64,000 nucleotides of DNA from Muscardinus avellanarius (Eukaryota > Chordata > Mammalia > Rodentia > Gliridae), in contig OY726562.1 in the NCBI GenBank assembly GCA_963383645.1, positions 1,865,001 to 1,929,000 on the forward strand, in the 5' to 3' direction. Positions 13,924 through 26,300 of the stretch are shown in pieces. The position numbers were made by a program, and so were the translations under genes. The stretch's first letter is position 1. Every line of letters starts with the position of its first letter. The notes below the pieces were generated by a model. That model saw only the letters and a list, made by a program, of their open reading frames with translations. It ran no database searches and was not told the origin of the DNA.

Positions 13924-16900
13924 AAAAGAAAAATGCCCAGAAAATTCACTTCTCAAGACCTGCCCAACTAGAAGCAGCTGGGTTGGAATACTAGTCCAGA
14001 TTTATGTGAATCCACTTAAGATTCTTATGTGAAGTGTTAGTTTTTTAATGCATTTTGACAGCTATCCCCTTAAAGTAATTTGTCTTATTACCTGGGTCCA
14101 ATAAAAGAATGAAAATCTAGCAATATTCCCTTTGTGTTTTTCCAGTGGTTTTCATAGTTGTTCATGTATGGTGGTTTGACAGTGTTACTCTGTATTTGAA
14201 CGGCTACAGATGTGGAAACGACTTTGTAAGTTTAATGCCAAGTATAGTCAGGGACTAAGTGCCCCAGCTCTCTACTGCAGGGTGTAATGCGAATGCTGCA
14301 GGTATTAGTAGGAACATTGCCTTGGTTCTGCATAACCCGGTATATGCATTTGTGTATTCTCTCTGTTTGCTTTTTTAATTATTGGTCTTTCATATCTATA
14401 TATGTTAAATACCATAGAGATTTTGTCAAGATTATTTCATGTTACATTTGATGAATTTTGTCTTGAAGCACTTCTAAGAGGTCATTTTTCCTTCCCTCAT
14501 ACAGTATTCCCTTTTTTTTCAACTTACTCTAGTGTCAGAAATGGAAGAAACGATGCTCTCGGTGTTAAGGCCAGTCCAGAAAACATCAGACAGAGTCGTG
14601 TCTTCGCCCTCTACTTCCTCTCGCCCTCCGATTGAGCCCTCAGAACTTCCACCTGATAAGCTCCACGTAGAAATGGAACTTTCCCCAGATTCTCAGATAA
14701 CTCTCTATGGACCTCTCTTAAATGCCTTTTTGTGTATAAAGGTATGGTTTTAAGAAGAACTTGCATTTTTTAAAACATTTATTTGAAAGTTAAGAGCATT
14801 TTAAGTAACCAGTTAGACCTGGGCTTATTGGCACATGCTTGTAATCCCACTAGTTGAGAGGCTGAGACAGGAGGATCGCAGATTTGTGGCCAGCCTCAGC
14901 AATTTATTGAGGCCCTTTGTGACTTAGTGAGACTCTGTTTAAAACTAAAAAATAAGATAGGGTTGGGGTGTTGCTTACAGGTAGAATGCCCCTAGGTTCC
15001 ATCCCTAGTACCACCAAAAAAAACCCCAAAACAAAAAACAAACAAATCGGTGAGATGATTTAAATTGTCGAAGATATATTATGTCTGTCGACTGGAATCT
15101 GGGTGCTAGAGTGCGTTACAGAATTATTAAAATTAATATTCCTCAGCTCAGAATTTTTATGTTTTTAATCCTTTAGTGTGCTAACAATAGTTGGAGTTGC
15201 TAGAGATAAAGGTGGTCTTATTTCCAAGGAGATAAGCTAGAGGGACCATGAGAGGTATAGACAGATACATGGTCGCATATTATAACTAAGTTTCACTGAC
15301 GGCAGTAGAAGTAGCTTGTTACTGAGCAGGATTGAGATTGGTGCCAGGGAACATCTTTCAAGGAAGCTATCAGATGGCAGTTGTTCAGGATAAATAATGG
15401 CCAGGGTAAGTTTGGAGCTTTATTTTAAAAATGGGAACAAATCTATGAGGGTAAGTTTAATCTCAAGAGTTTCCCAGATTTCAAGTTCTAAATATGTACT
15501 ACTTCTTGGAGTCCAAAACTGAATCAGGTGTTGATTCCTTTTGGCATGATTTTTCCACTGAACTTACGTGATGGCCTGACTTGGTAGGTCCTTGTGGGTG
15601 ATGGTGTGCAGAATGATTTTGAAGAGGGGCTATTTCAGGAAAATATTTGAGGAGTTCATCAGTTTTCCAAAGCCCACTGATTCTTTGGTAATCATATCAC
15701 ACTTTTAAAACGTTCCAGCAAGTCATCTGCAGCTCTGTTGATTTCTTCTTTTCAGTGACTTCTCTAACCCTTCTAGATCCTTGCCTGTCACTGGTAGCTT
15801 TGCCTTTGATGAGAGCAGTTTTCCACATCACTTAACACCAACTTCACAACATTTTTCATTTTCCTAAGATTTTACACATTCACTTTGCTTTTGATTTTTA
15901 TTGTAGTTAGACATTTAATATACTGATAATCAAAAAGGATGTCAAAACCTCATGAATAACGGAATCACTTGTGGAAGGGACTTCTGCGGGGACTATTTTT
16001 ATAGTGGTTACTTATTAGCTTTTTTTTGTAGTTTCACAACTGCAGAGATTTGAATATTAAATACTTAGTTAATAAGGAATTCTGTAATGCAGTGTAATGG
16101 GTAATTAATTTTGAAGAGGGACTAGGATGGTCAGGGTGCTCAGGGAAGGGCAATCAAAGATCATTAGTGAAGGTGTATTTGAGTTACTTTATTGTATTTA
16201 CTAAAAACTGTTTCAGATAGTGTAACATAATTTAACAGTGGAAGGAAAGATATGGTTAATATTTGTGAAAACTGTTGTTGCCTTTTCTTCTCCTTGCATT
16301 TTCAAAGGGATTCATGCAGAAACACACCTTCAGATTCAAGGGGAATCCAGACGTGTGTACATTTTATCTTTCTTGTGACCACTATTTCACCTCTGAAACA
16401 TCTTTGAACTGTTTCTCTCAGTGTCTTACTTTCTTGGGATTGCATGTGAATAGGTATATAAGGAATAAAATGCAATTTTAGATGTTATCTCCCTGAACAG
16501 GCTGAATTATATTTTAATTAAATGTAGGTAATAATTTAATTATCAGGCCAAGCATGGTATTAGTAATATATCAGTTTTTTAATACTACTAGAGAAATAAT
16601 AGCTTTGGTTTTTGCATTCCAATGTGCGCATTGAACATCAGTTTTTTACTTTAAAAATTTTATTGTAATGCATATTTTTAATTTTAAAACTATTCATAGG
16701 CTAGGCTATTAAAATTTTGCTAGAGTTGCCAGGCGTGGTGGGCATGCTTGTAATCCCCGTGCTTGGGAGGCGTAGACAGGAGGATCACACAGGTTCGAAG
16801 CCAGCCGCGCTGGCTTAAGAGACCCTGTTTCCAAAAATAAAAAAGTATAAAATAGGTCTGGGAGTGTAACCCCGAGGTAGAAGGGCTTCCAGGAACCCCA

Positions 16901-17945
16901 GTACCACCAAAAAAAAAAAAAAAAAAAAAAAAATTGCTAGTTCTGGCAGTTGTTTTGTTTTGTTGGTAAACCCTACAGTTGAAAGGTAATAGTCATGGAC
17001 ACCTTGCCTTGATTCCTTAGCTGTGATGTTTGGAGGGAAAGTGGATCAGCATTGTTGGGTCTGGAGGCCATTTGCAGGGAAAATTCCGCAAGGATTTTCT
17101 ACTTGAAGTATTATTCTTGTCTCTAAACAAGAGTTTCAAACAAGTCTCCGAGATTGAGATGCTGTATGCATTTTGAGAAGGTTTGTTATCTAGGCATAAT
17201 TGAGAATAATCAGCACCAGGGAAAGCCTCTTTGGAGGGAACTCACTAGATGAAAACACTCCATGATACATAATGGCCAGCGTTTGTTTGGAGCATTATTT
17301 TAAAATAGAAACCTGCTCCCAACAGTCTTCAGGACTGGGTGCCGTGCGCATTTTGAAAAGGCTCTCAGAGGGTGTAAATGGCAACTACGACTCAGTTCTT
17401 TCACCTTGACAACAGTAAAGCTTCATTAAACACTTAAGTTTACTTGTAGAGATTTAACGTTGGAATTTAAGATGTAGGCCAGTATTTATTTACCTTTATA
17501 TTTGGACTTGAATTTGTCCATGGTTTAGAATCAGAAGTATAATGATCAAGATTTCAAGCAGGCTTCATTGTGTTTCTGTTATTTAGAGGAAGCCAGTAAT
17601 AAAAAAAATAGAGAGGAAAAAATACTAGTTTTGTGAGTCATTAGACTAGGGATTTTAATTTTGGCTTCCCATTAATTAGCTACATGTCTTCAACCACCAC
17701 AGTATCCTTTCCTAAGAAAAGGTGTTATGGCCCAGTGTCCATAAATACAGTCAGAAAATAGAAGCCGGGTGTGGGAACGCACACTTGTAACCTCAGCATT
17801 TGGGAGGCTGAGACAGGAGGATTGTGGTTCATGGAAAGCCTCAGCTACTTAGGCTCTTTGCAACTCAGACACTATTTAAAAAAAAAAAAAATAGGGCTGG
17901 GGCTGTAACTTGGAGGTAGAGTACCCCTGGGTTCCATCCCCAGTA

Positions 17946-17990
<45 letters not shown>

Positions 17991-20900
17991 TGGCAGTAAC
18001 CAAATTGCAAAATTTACCACTTGTTTAAAAAAATAGTTAACAGGAATATTTACAGCTTAACTACTCACAGATCAAATAGAAAAAATATAAATCAGTCAAT
18101 GGAAAGAAAAACAGGTTTTGATTAAAACTAGATTTGTTTCTTAAAATTAAATTTTAATTTCTGGTACAAGAGAAATAATATTAATAGTTGAAACATTTCT
18201 ACATTAAAAATTAAGGAACTATCCATCGAAATTTGATAATTCTTGATAATATTTGTATATTTCATCAGTAACCAAAATTAGACTTTTTTCGGAAGCTGTT
18301 TTCTGATAAATGTTCCATCTGGAGTACATAAATTGTAACATTTGATTGGACTCGTCCTGATTGCTTTTCAGTGAATTGGTCTGCTTTGTTCAAGGATGTG
18401 CCTGAGTGTTGCCTCAGAACTTCCTGAGGCGATGATTAAAACTACTGAACTGCACAGACTCTGTTCTTTTCTTGTGGTGCTAGGGATCAAACTCAGGGCC
18501 TCTCAAGTGCCAGGCAAGTGCTGTGTCACTGAGATACCAAACAAACCTTCAAAGGCCTTTTTGAGGATCTAAATTACAGGTTTTGCTGTAATGGGGAATA
18601 TCGTCATGAAGCTTTCCCATAAACTTTTATAGTCTTTTGCAGTTTTTACTCTGGATTGATTATTTGCTAGAGTAAATATATGTATATATGTTTTATAACA
18701 CAGTATATATGTAAGTGTATGTATGTGTGTATGTGTATACATGTGGATAGACCTGATGCTTTGATTCTTAATTAGAGAGAGGCTAGAGCAATGCATAGTT
18801 GGGATTTAAGTCTCCGAGGTGAAAATTCACTGCCTATCTCTTAAGGACTTTCCTTAATCCTTGCAGGAGAACTACTTTGGGGAAGACGACACATACGTGG
18901 ATTTTGAAGAGGTCATTTCTAGCCCTGTCCTGTCACTGTCAACATCGTCCAGCTCCGGGTGGACCGCAGTCGGAGTGGAAAATGACAGAAAGGATGACGA
19001 ACGCTCAGCCAAGTCAGCGCACCCACTCACCTTGCGTCCTTGGGATATCACTGTGCTTGTCAACTTGTACAAAGTCCATGGGCGTCTTCCTGTGGTGAGT
19101 GTTTACATAGCCCAGCTCTGGAGGATATGGCGCTGTCTAGCAGAGGAGAGCCTGTGTGCTGGGGTGCATCCATACACCCATAAAAGGAAAAAATTTAGAT
19201 TCGAAACTTGTGACTATCCTTTTACTGTTAGAGAGCTAGCTCTGCTCCTTAGGACTGCTTGGTTGTGATTCGGTCAGTCTGCTTTCGCTCTAGCTCCTTG
19301 TTTGCCATTCTTCTGCTCCGTTTGCTGTACCTCTAGGACATTTTGTCATGACATTGAGTTATTGTGTTTAGAGCTAGCCTGGTGGATATCCTAGGACTTG
19401 ATGTCTTCTTAGCTTTTCTTTCTCCAGACCCCAAGCTGATCACAGGTCTCATTGTGGACCTATTACAAAGTCAGAGATCAGACTTGCCCATGGAAGTTGC
19501 TGTGTCTGAGGTTCAGATCCAGCACAGTTCCTGGTTCATTCTGAGGCCGGTGTGGACTGCGACTGTCTTGTCCTGAGGGGCAGGGCCCTGGAGCGTGGGC
19601 TGCACGCTGGCCGCACGCCGTCACTCCACACTGAGAGGTTGCCCTCAGTGCTCAGTGCAACGACGCCCTTCCTGGGGCAGAGTAGGCACTGCTCCTCCCT
19701 CTGGAAAACCTGGGAAGCGGAATGTTCCTTTCCCTCTACTCCCTTAACTTTCTGTCCTGATCATGACATTGTGTTTTACTGTAGCATGGAACTCCTGATG
19801 GTCCCGAGTGCCCTGCAGCTTTCTTGGAAAGACTGTGCTTTGAGATGAAGAAAGGCCTGAGGGAGACCATGCTGCAGCTCGTCCTGTCGCCACTGAACGT
19901 GTTTGTCAGCGACAACTACCAGGTGAAGACTTGTGTGCTGGTGGGGCAAAGTACTGTTGGCTTCTGTGCGTGGACATACGTTGTCAACTAGACCCTCGTG
20001 GTTTAATTGTATTTGTCTGTGCACGTTAGGAGAGTTGTTTCAAGAGCCTCACTTTTTCTTGTTTTGCTGTTACCTACTTATGTGATCCTGATTCTATTTT
20101 ATTTTGTTTTTAGAAATGGAAAGAAATATTTGATAACGTTCTAGTACAGTTGTAGAGAAGAAAGATTAACTGTATTAGCCAGCTGTCCTCGTGATGTGAG
20201 AACTGTAGCACGGTATTATCAGGAAAGGATGTTGATAGTGGTGCGGTGTGTGTTTGTAGTTCCGCCATCTTATCACAAGTGGATTCACGCAACCACCGCC
20301 AAAACGAAGATAGGCTTCCGTCATGACAGAGATCTCATTTGCTTAGCATTCCCTCTCACCGGCACATGGCGCCTGTGCTTCTCTATGACCGGGGCTCTCT
20401 AGGACTGGTCTCCACTCTGGGAGATAGGGTGTCAAGAGGCTCATCTCCTCTTCTCAGTCCACTGAAGAAATTACTAAAGGGAAAAGGGAAAATCTCTTCT
20501 TAGGGGGAGTTTGAAGAATCTTAGGTGAATGTCTGATTGTTTATGTGTACCTAGTAATTTTTCAATTTTTATTTTAATCACTGTACTTTCAAAAAGATTT
20601 TATTAGACATTTAAAAAATCGAGCTCGTTATGTCCATTAACATTAACCCTTACTGAAGAGCTGTAGCAAACTCAGCAGAGTCAGAACTATAAAGTGCAGT
20701 GGATTTGGAGACTAGGGAAGGTGCTCAAGGCATGGAGCCCGAAGGTGATGGTAGAGGTGCTGCTGGGGGGCTGTGTGCTAGGTAACTGGCTTGTCCTAGT
20801 CCCCTAGTGAAGACGAGGGCACTGGGTGCCCGCCTGGTGAGCTTAGCTGTGTGCTAGGGGACTGGCACGTCCTAGTCCTCTAGTGAAGACGAGGGCACCG

Positions 20901-23271
20901 GGTGCCTGCCTGGCGAGCTTAGCTCCGTGCCTTGCCTGCACGTGCACTTCATGGTGCAGTGGGACAGCTGCTTCTCAGAGCCTTCTCTTCAGCTGTCTGT
21001 GTCGTCTGTTGTCCTCTCAAGGTAGAGGCTTCACACTGCCCACTCCCAGGGCTCATTTTACTTCTGCTTTGCAAGTCTCTAGCTCAGGGTTCGAGTTAAA
21101 AGTTGTAAAGTAGGGAGCAAGTCCTATGGTCAGTTCCTGGTATGATTAGTGGATGGTCCCCACAGCACCGGTCCATGGCCTGGAGGCTCGCAGTCCTGAG
21201 TCGGGTTGCAGGGCCACGCTCTCCTGAAGACCATAGGTAGGGGCTCCTTCCTCCTCTCTTAGCTTCTGGTTCCTGTCAGCAATCCCTGGCCTTCTCTGGC
21301 TTGTTGGTACATCACTCAGATGGCTGTTTCTGTCCTTAATGACATTCTGCCCATGTTTCTGTACCCACACCTTCCTTTACGTGGACACCAGTTTTATTAA
21401 GGCCCACACTAAGCCAGTGTAACTATGTCAGGTTTGGTTGTATCTGCACAAGCCCTGTTTGCAGTAAACATCACATTCACAGCTTTCTGGACTGTGAACA
21501 TATCCTTAGGTGGGGTCACAGTTCAAACTACACAGTGATGCAAATAAGAATAAAATTTAGAATATAATCCTTTTTGGTATATCAGGTAGGTTATGCTTTA
21601 GGAAAGGCCAATACAGGCCAATATTTCCATGTGTTTTTGAGCTTCCTCCCCCTAAAAATCATCAGAACTTTTCAGAAGTGGACCTTTTTGACCATCCTTG
21701 CCAACTGTTTCAGTTAAAAGATTAGGGAATTGTTGCCTGGCAGAGTTAGTTGAGTTTTATTTAGAGTTGCACCGTTTGAGGTGAAAATAAAAATTGTATC
21801 AGAAGAGCTTCTAGAGCTATTATTAGAGTTATAATGTGAAAAACTTATACAAACTTTAAAACTTACAAACTTATAAAACCTAAAAAAAAACCCTCCTTAC
21901 TAGATTTATCCTTTATCCTTTAAAAAGTGGTTTTCAAAGAGTTCATCTTCACAGTGTGCTGGACTCAGGAACGTAAAGCCTGTGAGATGGCCTGCATCAT
22001 GGGAAGCAGAGTGCCCTGGGAGCCAGGCTGGGACACGTGCGCTCTGTCTCTCCACCCTCACAGTGCCCGCAGGCCCTGCCAGCTGGCAGCATCTGTGTTT
22101 TGTGGCTACATTGTTAGTAAAGTGAGATTCTTGGTGAATCAGGCAGAATAGTCCTGATGAACCTGATGGGGAAGGTAGAAATGGAGGAGACCAGGATAGG
22201 GCTCCACGCGTCCGCAGTGCTGTGAGGGAGGAGAGGTGCCGGCTCGGGGCGGTGCTGGTCTGCAGGCAAGGCTGCCATCGTGGTCCTCCGTGGAGCACAA
22301 GCCGAGATGTAAATAGGGAGGGCCGGAGTTCTTGCAGAAGTCCTGGCAGGAGCTCATGCAGTCAACATGACTTCCCCAGAGGGAGGTCAGCGCTTCTGAG
22401 ACAGGGAAGATGTTCCACAGGAACTGCTCGGTGAGGGGAGAGGGTTCCAGTGTGTTCTGTAGAGCTGCTGCTCTGTGGACTACCGTTTTAGAAGCATCCT
22501 TGATTCTGCGGGCAGTGGCTGTACGACCATTCTCTGGTAAGATGAAGCTCCCTCTTGCGCCTGCCATGCTCGGGGCACGCTGCTCCCGCCAGCTCCTGGC
22601 TCCACAGCTGTCAGGGGCTCTCTTAACTCAGCCTCTCGACGCCTCATCTTCCCACAAGGATTGGGCCCCTTGATTCCCTACAGCGCCATTTTGTTTATTT
22701 ATGGAGGTACCTACAGTCAGACATCTGCACTCTTGAGGACTTAGTTGACCTGCATGGTCTGGCTGTCACAGATAGTATCACTAAGGAAGCATGGCTGGAA
22801 GATGTGTGTGCATCCGTGTTGTGTTAAGCGCTGTGGCGTCTGAAGTCTTATTTTCCACGTAGCATGATTTTACCTTATCTCTGCAGGGATGAAGCAGCCC
22901 GAGCCTAGGATGTATTTTTCGTACTTCTCACCATTGTCTTGTCTCAGCAGCGGCCCCCTGTGGATGAAGTGCTCAGGGAAGGTCACATCAGTTTGTCCGG
23001 GCTCCAGCTGAGAGCACACGCTATGTTCTCCGCAGAAGGTCTTCCTTTAGGAGGTGATTCTCTAGAGTACGCGTGGCTGATTGACGTGCAGGCCGGAAGC
23101 CTCACAGCCAAGGTCACAGCGCCGCAGGTGTGTTTCCCACAGCCCCCGACTTGCCTCCTTTTGCTTGCCTGGCCGCCTCCCCAGGACCTGTGCCCGTGTA
23201 ACTGTTGCTCCTTGCATTTCCTTGCCTTTCCACTAAGGACCTTGTGACAGAGTCGTTCTTAGCACCCAGAG

Positions 23272-23325
<54 letters not shown>

Positions 23326-26300
23326 TACTGGGGGTGGAACCCAGGGGCTTTTCTACCACCGGGCTGTACTCCTAGACCTGTTTTCTATTTTATTTGGAAA
23401 CAGGGTCTCACTAAGTAGCTGTGGCTGGCTTCGAACCTGTGTGATCCTCCTGTCTCAGCCTCCCAAATGCTGGGATTACAAGTGTGCACCACAACGCCCG
23501 GCAGAACTTTCTTAGTAATAATACATGAGGCAAAGACCAGCTTTACCTTCCTAAGCACACGTAATTGACAGATGCAGTTATAGAGATCAAATAGAAAATC
23601 TTTATTGATTGGTCTTCCACACTTAGAACGATTTTTTTTTTTTTCAGTACTAGGAATGGAACCCAGGGGCATTCTACCTCCGAGCTACACCCCCAGCCCT
23701 ATATTTTATTCTCTGTTTTGAAACAGGATCTCACTGAGTTGAGGAGGGCTAAGTAGTAGCTGAGGCTACAAGCGTGCTCCACCTTGCCCAGCTTTTTCTT
23801 TTCTTATTATATGTGGAATAATTTTTTAAGGACTTTGCTTCCTTGTAGACTTTTTAGATAAAAGTTAAAAGTAATGCTCATAGTGCTGAGAAACAATAAC
23901 AGTGAATCTACTGATAAATAAATCTGGTCTGATTGTGTGATCCTTTTGAGGAAATCCATGGCCAGCCCCATCTAACTTACTTTTGGAAGATTCAGAGGCC
24001 TGAAGTACTATTTATTTACTAGACAACTAAACTTTACTTGAATGGCTATACTTCATTCATGTCTTTTATATATGTTTATATATATACACACATCAAAGAT
24101 GAAGTATAGCCCTGTATGTATGTGTATGTGTGTATATATGATAATATTAATACTTAGTTTCCCAGGACTGGAGTGCAGTATAAATGTATCCACTCAGTTT
24201 TAATGAAAAGTTACAGAATGGTTATAAAATATAAATTAGAAGTGATAACAGCAGCAAGAGGTACATTGTATGCCTTGAAGAAATTGTAAAAGGTCAGCAA
24301 ACACTAATATTCTAGTAATAGGAGAATGGATAGAGTTGGAAAGGGCTATTTTGAAGTTGAATGACATCTCAATATAATATAAGGATATATAGTGAAATAT
24401 GTAAAAATGGGTAGAAAGAATGTATAGAAAAGGATGGAGCTGGGCATGGTGGGCACGCTTGTAATCCCGGTACTTTCGAGGCTGACACAGGAGGACTGTG
24501 GTTCACTGTTAGCCTCAGCTACTTAGTGAGGCCCTCTGAAACTTAGAGACCCCGTTTCAAGATAAAGAATAAAATTAGGTCTGGGAGTGTAGCTCAGTGG
24601 TAGGATGCCCCTAGGTTCCATCTCCGGTTTTGCAAAAAGGGAAGAAAAGAAAAAAAGTACGGGAAGATATACTCAGGGCTCACTGGCCTTGGAAGCGTCC
24701 TTTCCCTTATTACCTCCCTTTCTTGTCCCTCAGTATACAAGTAGGAACTGAAGCACAGGGCAGAGCAGCTCATCCCCCCACGGGAGCATAAAGCGGGCCC
24801 GCCCCTGCAGGCCTGGGCACGGCCTTCTGTTCTGAGGATTGCTAGGACCTCCCTCACACGTTTGCTCTGGCCCTTATTATAAGATGGCTATTCTCTTCTG
24901 CACTAGGATTGGCTTCACTGATTTCTGCATGCTTTGTGACTCCATAGATATACTCGTATTTATTTTTATCTTTGTGTGGTTTAAAAGTCAAATTCATGTC
25001 TTTTAATAATTGAAATTATGTGCTGCTTTGCATGGATAATGACCTACTCCTCAGTGTGTTCAGTATTACTAGATCTGATCAGTTTAACGCAGATGTTTCC
25101 AGTTAGCTATATAAGAAGATATGACTTTGAAAAAAAGTAATGTTTTAGAATTGCTAAAGTGGGATATCTCCGTTGAAACCCATTTTCATTCTGACAGTGC
25201 ATTTTGCCACTCACAGATGAAAAGCAGCACAGTCTCGAGGTGCCGTGGTGCAGGCAGGCGTGGGCTCAGGAGTGGGTTGCTAAGCAGCGGGGTCAGCGAG
25301 GCAGCGTGTCCTTCAGGCCTGGGGGTCTGCTTCGGGCGCTTCTGAATGCAGAATGCCGCAGGGAATGCTAACAGTGCTGTGACCTCGCTGGTTTCCCATA
25401 GCTGACCTGCCTCTTGGAGTGGGGACAGACGTTTGTTTTTCATGTCATGTGCCGGGAGTATGAACTGGAAAGACCGAAATCAGCAGTGACATGTCAACAC
25501 GGGATTGACCGTCGGCTCTGTGAATCCAAGGTAAGCTGACAAATGTTAGCAGTGGTAGAGGGAAAGTTGGTGACTGGTTTTTTTTTTTTTTTTTTTTCGG
25601 GTTTGGGATGGAACCCAGGGACGTTCAACCTCCGAGCTATACGTCCTGCCCTATGCGTGTGCCACCACGCCTGGCTGGTGACTATTTTTAATGAAAGATT
25701 GTAATTCAGCTTTAAATCAAATGTACACTGCCATAAAATAAACAGAATAGTTCGATTTTTCTGAATTATATTGAAAATTCTTAATTATGTAAAATATGAG
25801 TTAATTACTAAAACGTACACATTCACAAATTAATGGAGATATTATGAAAACTACACCTTTTATATTTTTCCTGTTAAAAGTAATATTTTGTGCATTATTA
25901 TATCCTAATCTTTTGAATTATGGCTGTACAAGTGGAAGATTTAGAAATTGAAGCAAGAGGAAGGCTAAATTCCTTAGATGACATGATTTGCAGACCTTTC
26001 CGCAACATGTCTGTCTGTCAGATTTCCTGCCTCAGAGAGCACCGAGCTGACTTCGCATGGGCCTCCTAGTACCTTCCCAAGGGTTGTAGATGATAAGCCC
26101 CAAACCATGCACAGTGCCAAGGAACGCAGGTTGTGCACTCAGTGCCCTCCCTTACGGATCCGGAGGGGCACTTTTTCCTCTTGATTTCGAAAGTAAGCTT
26201 GTTTTAGAAAACATGGCGGTTTGAAAAAAGAGAGTCTATCCTAGCTGTACCGCACAGAGAGAATCATCATTAACAAGTTAAGTTTTCTTTTAGTTTCTTC

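Noticed and set aside
22139..22567. 142-codon minus-strand ORF (and 130-codon neighbour at 21906-22298)
   Set aside because: Overlapping frames on both strands in a GC-richer intron patch, with no domain, no splice logic and no family resemblance.
23114..23359. ORFs made of His-Thr or Val-Cys repeats
   Set aside because: Translation of the TG microsatellite.
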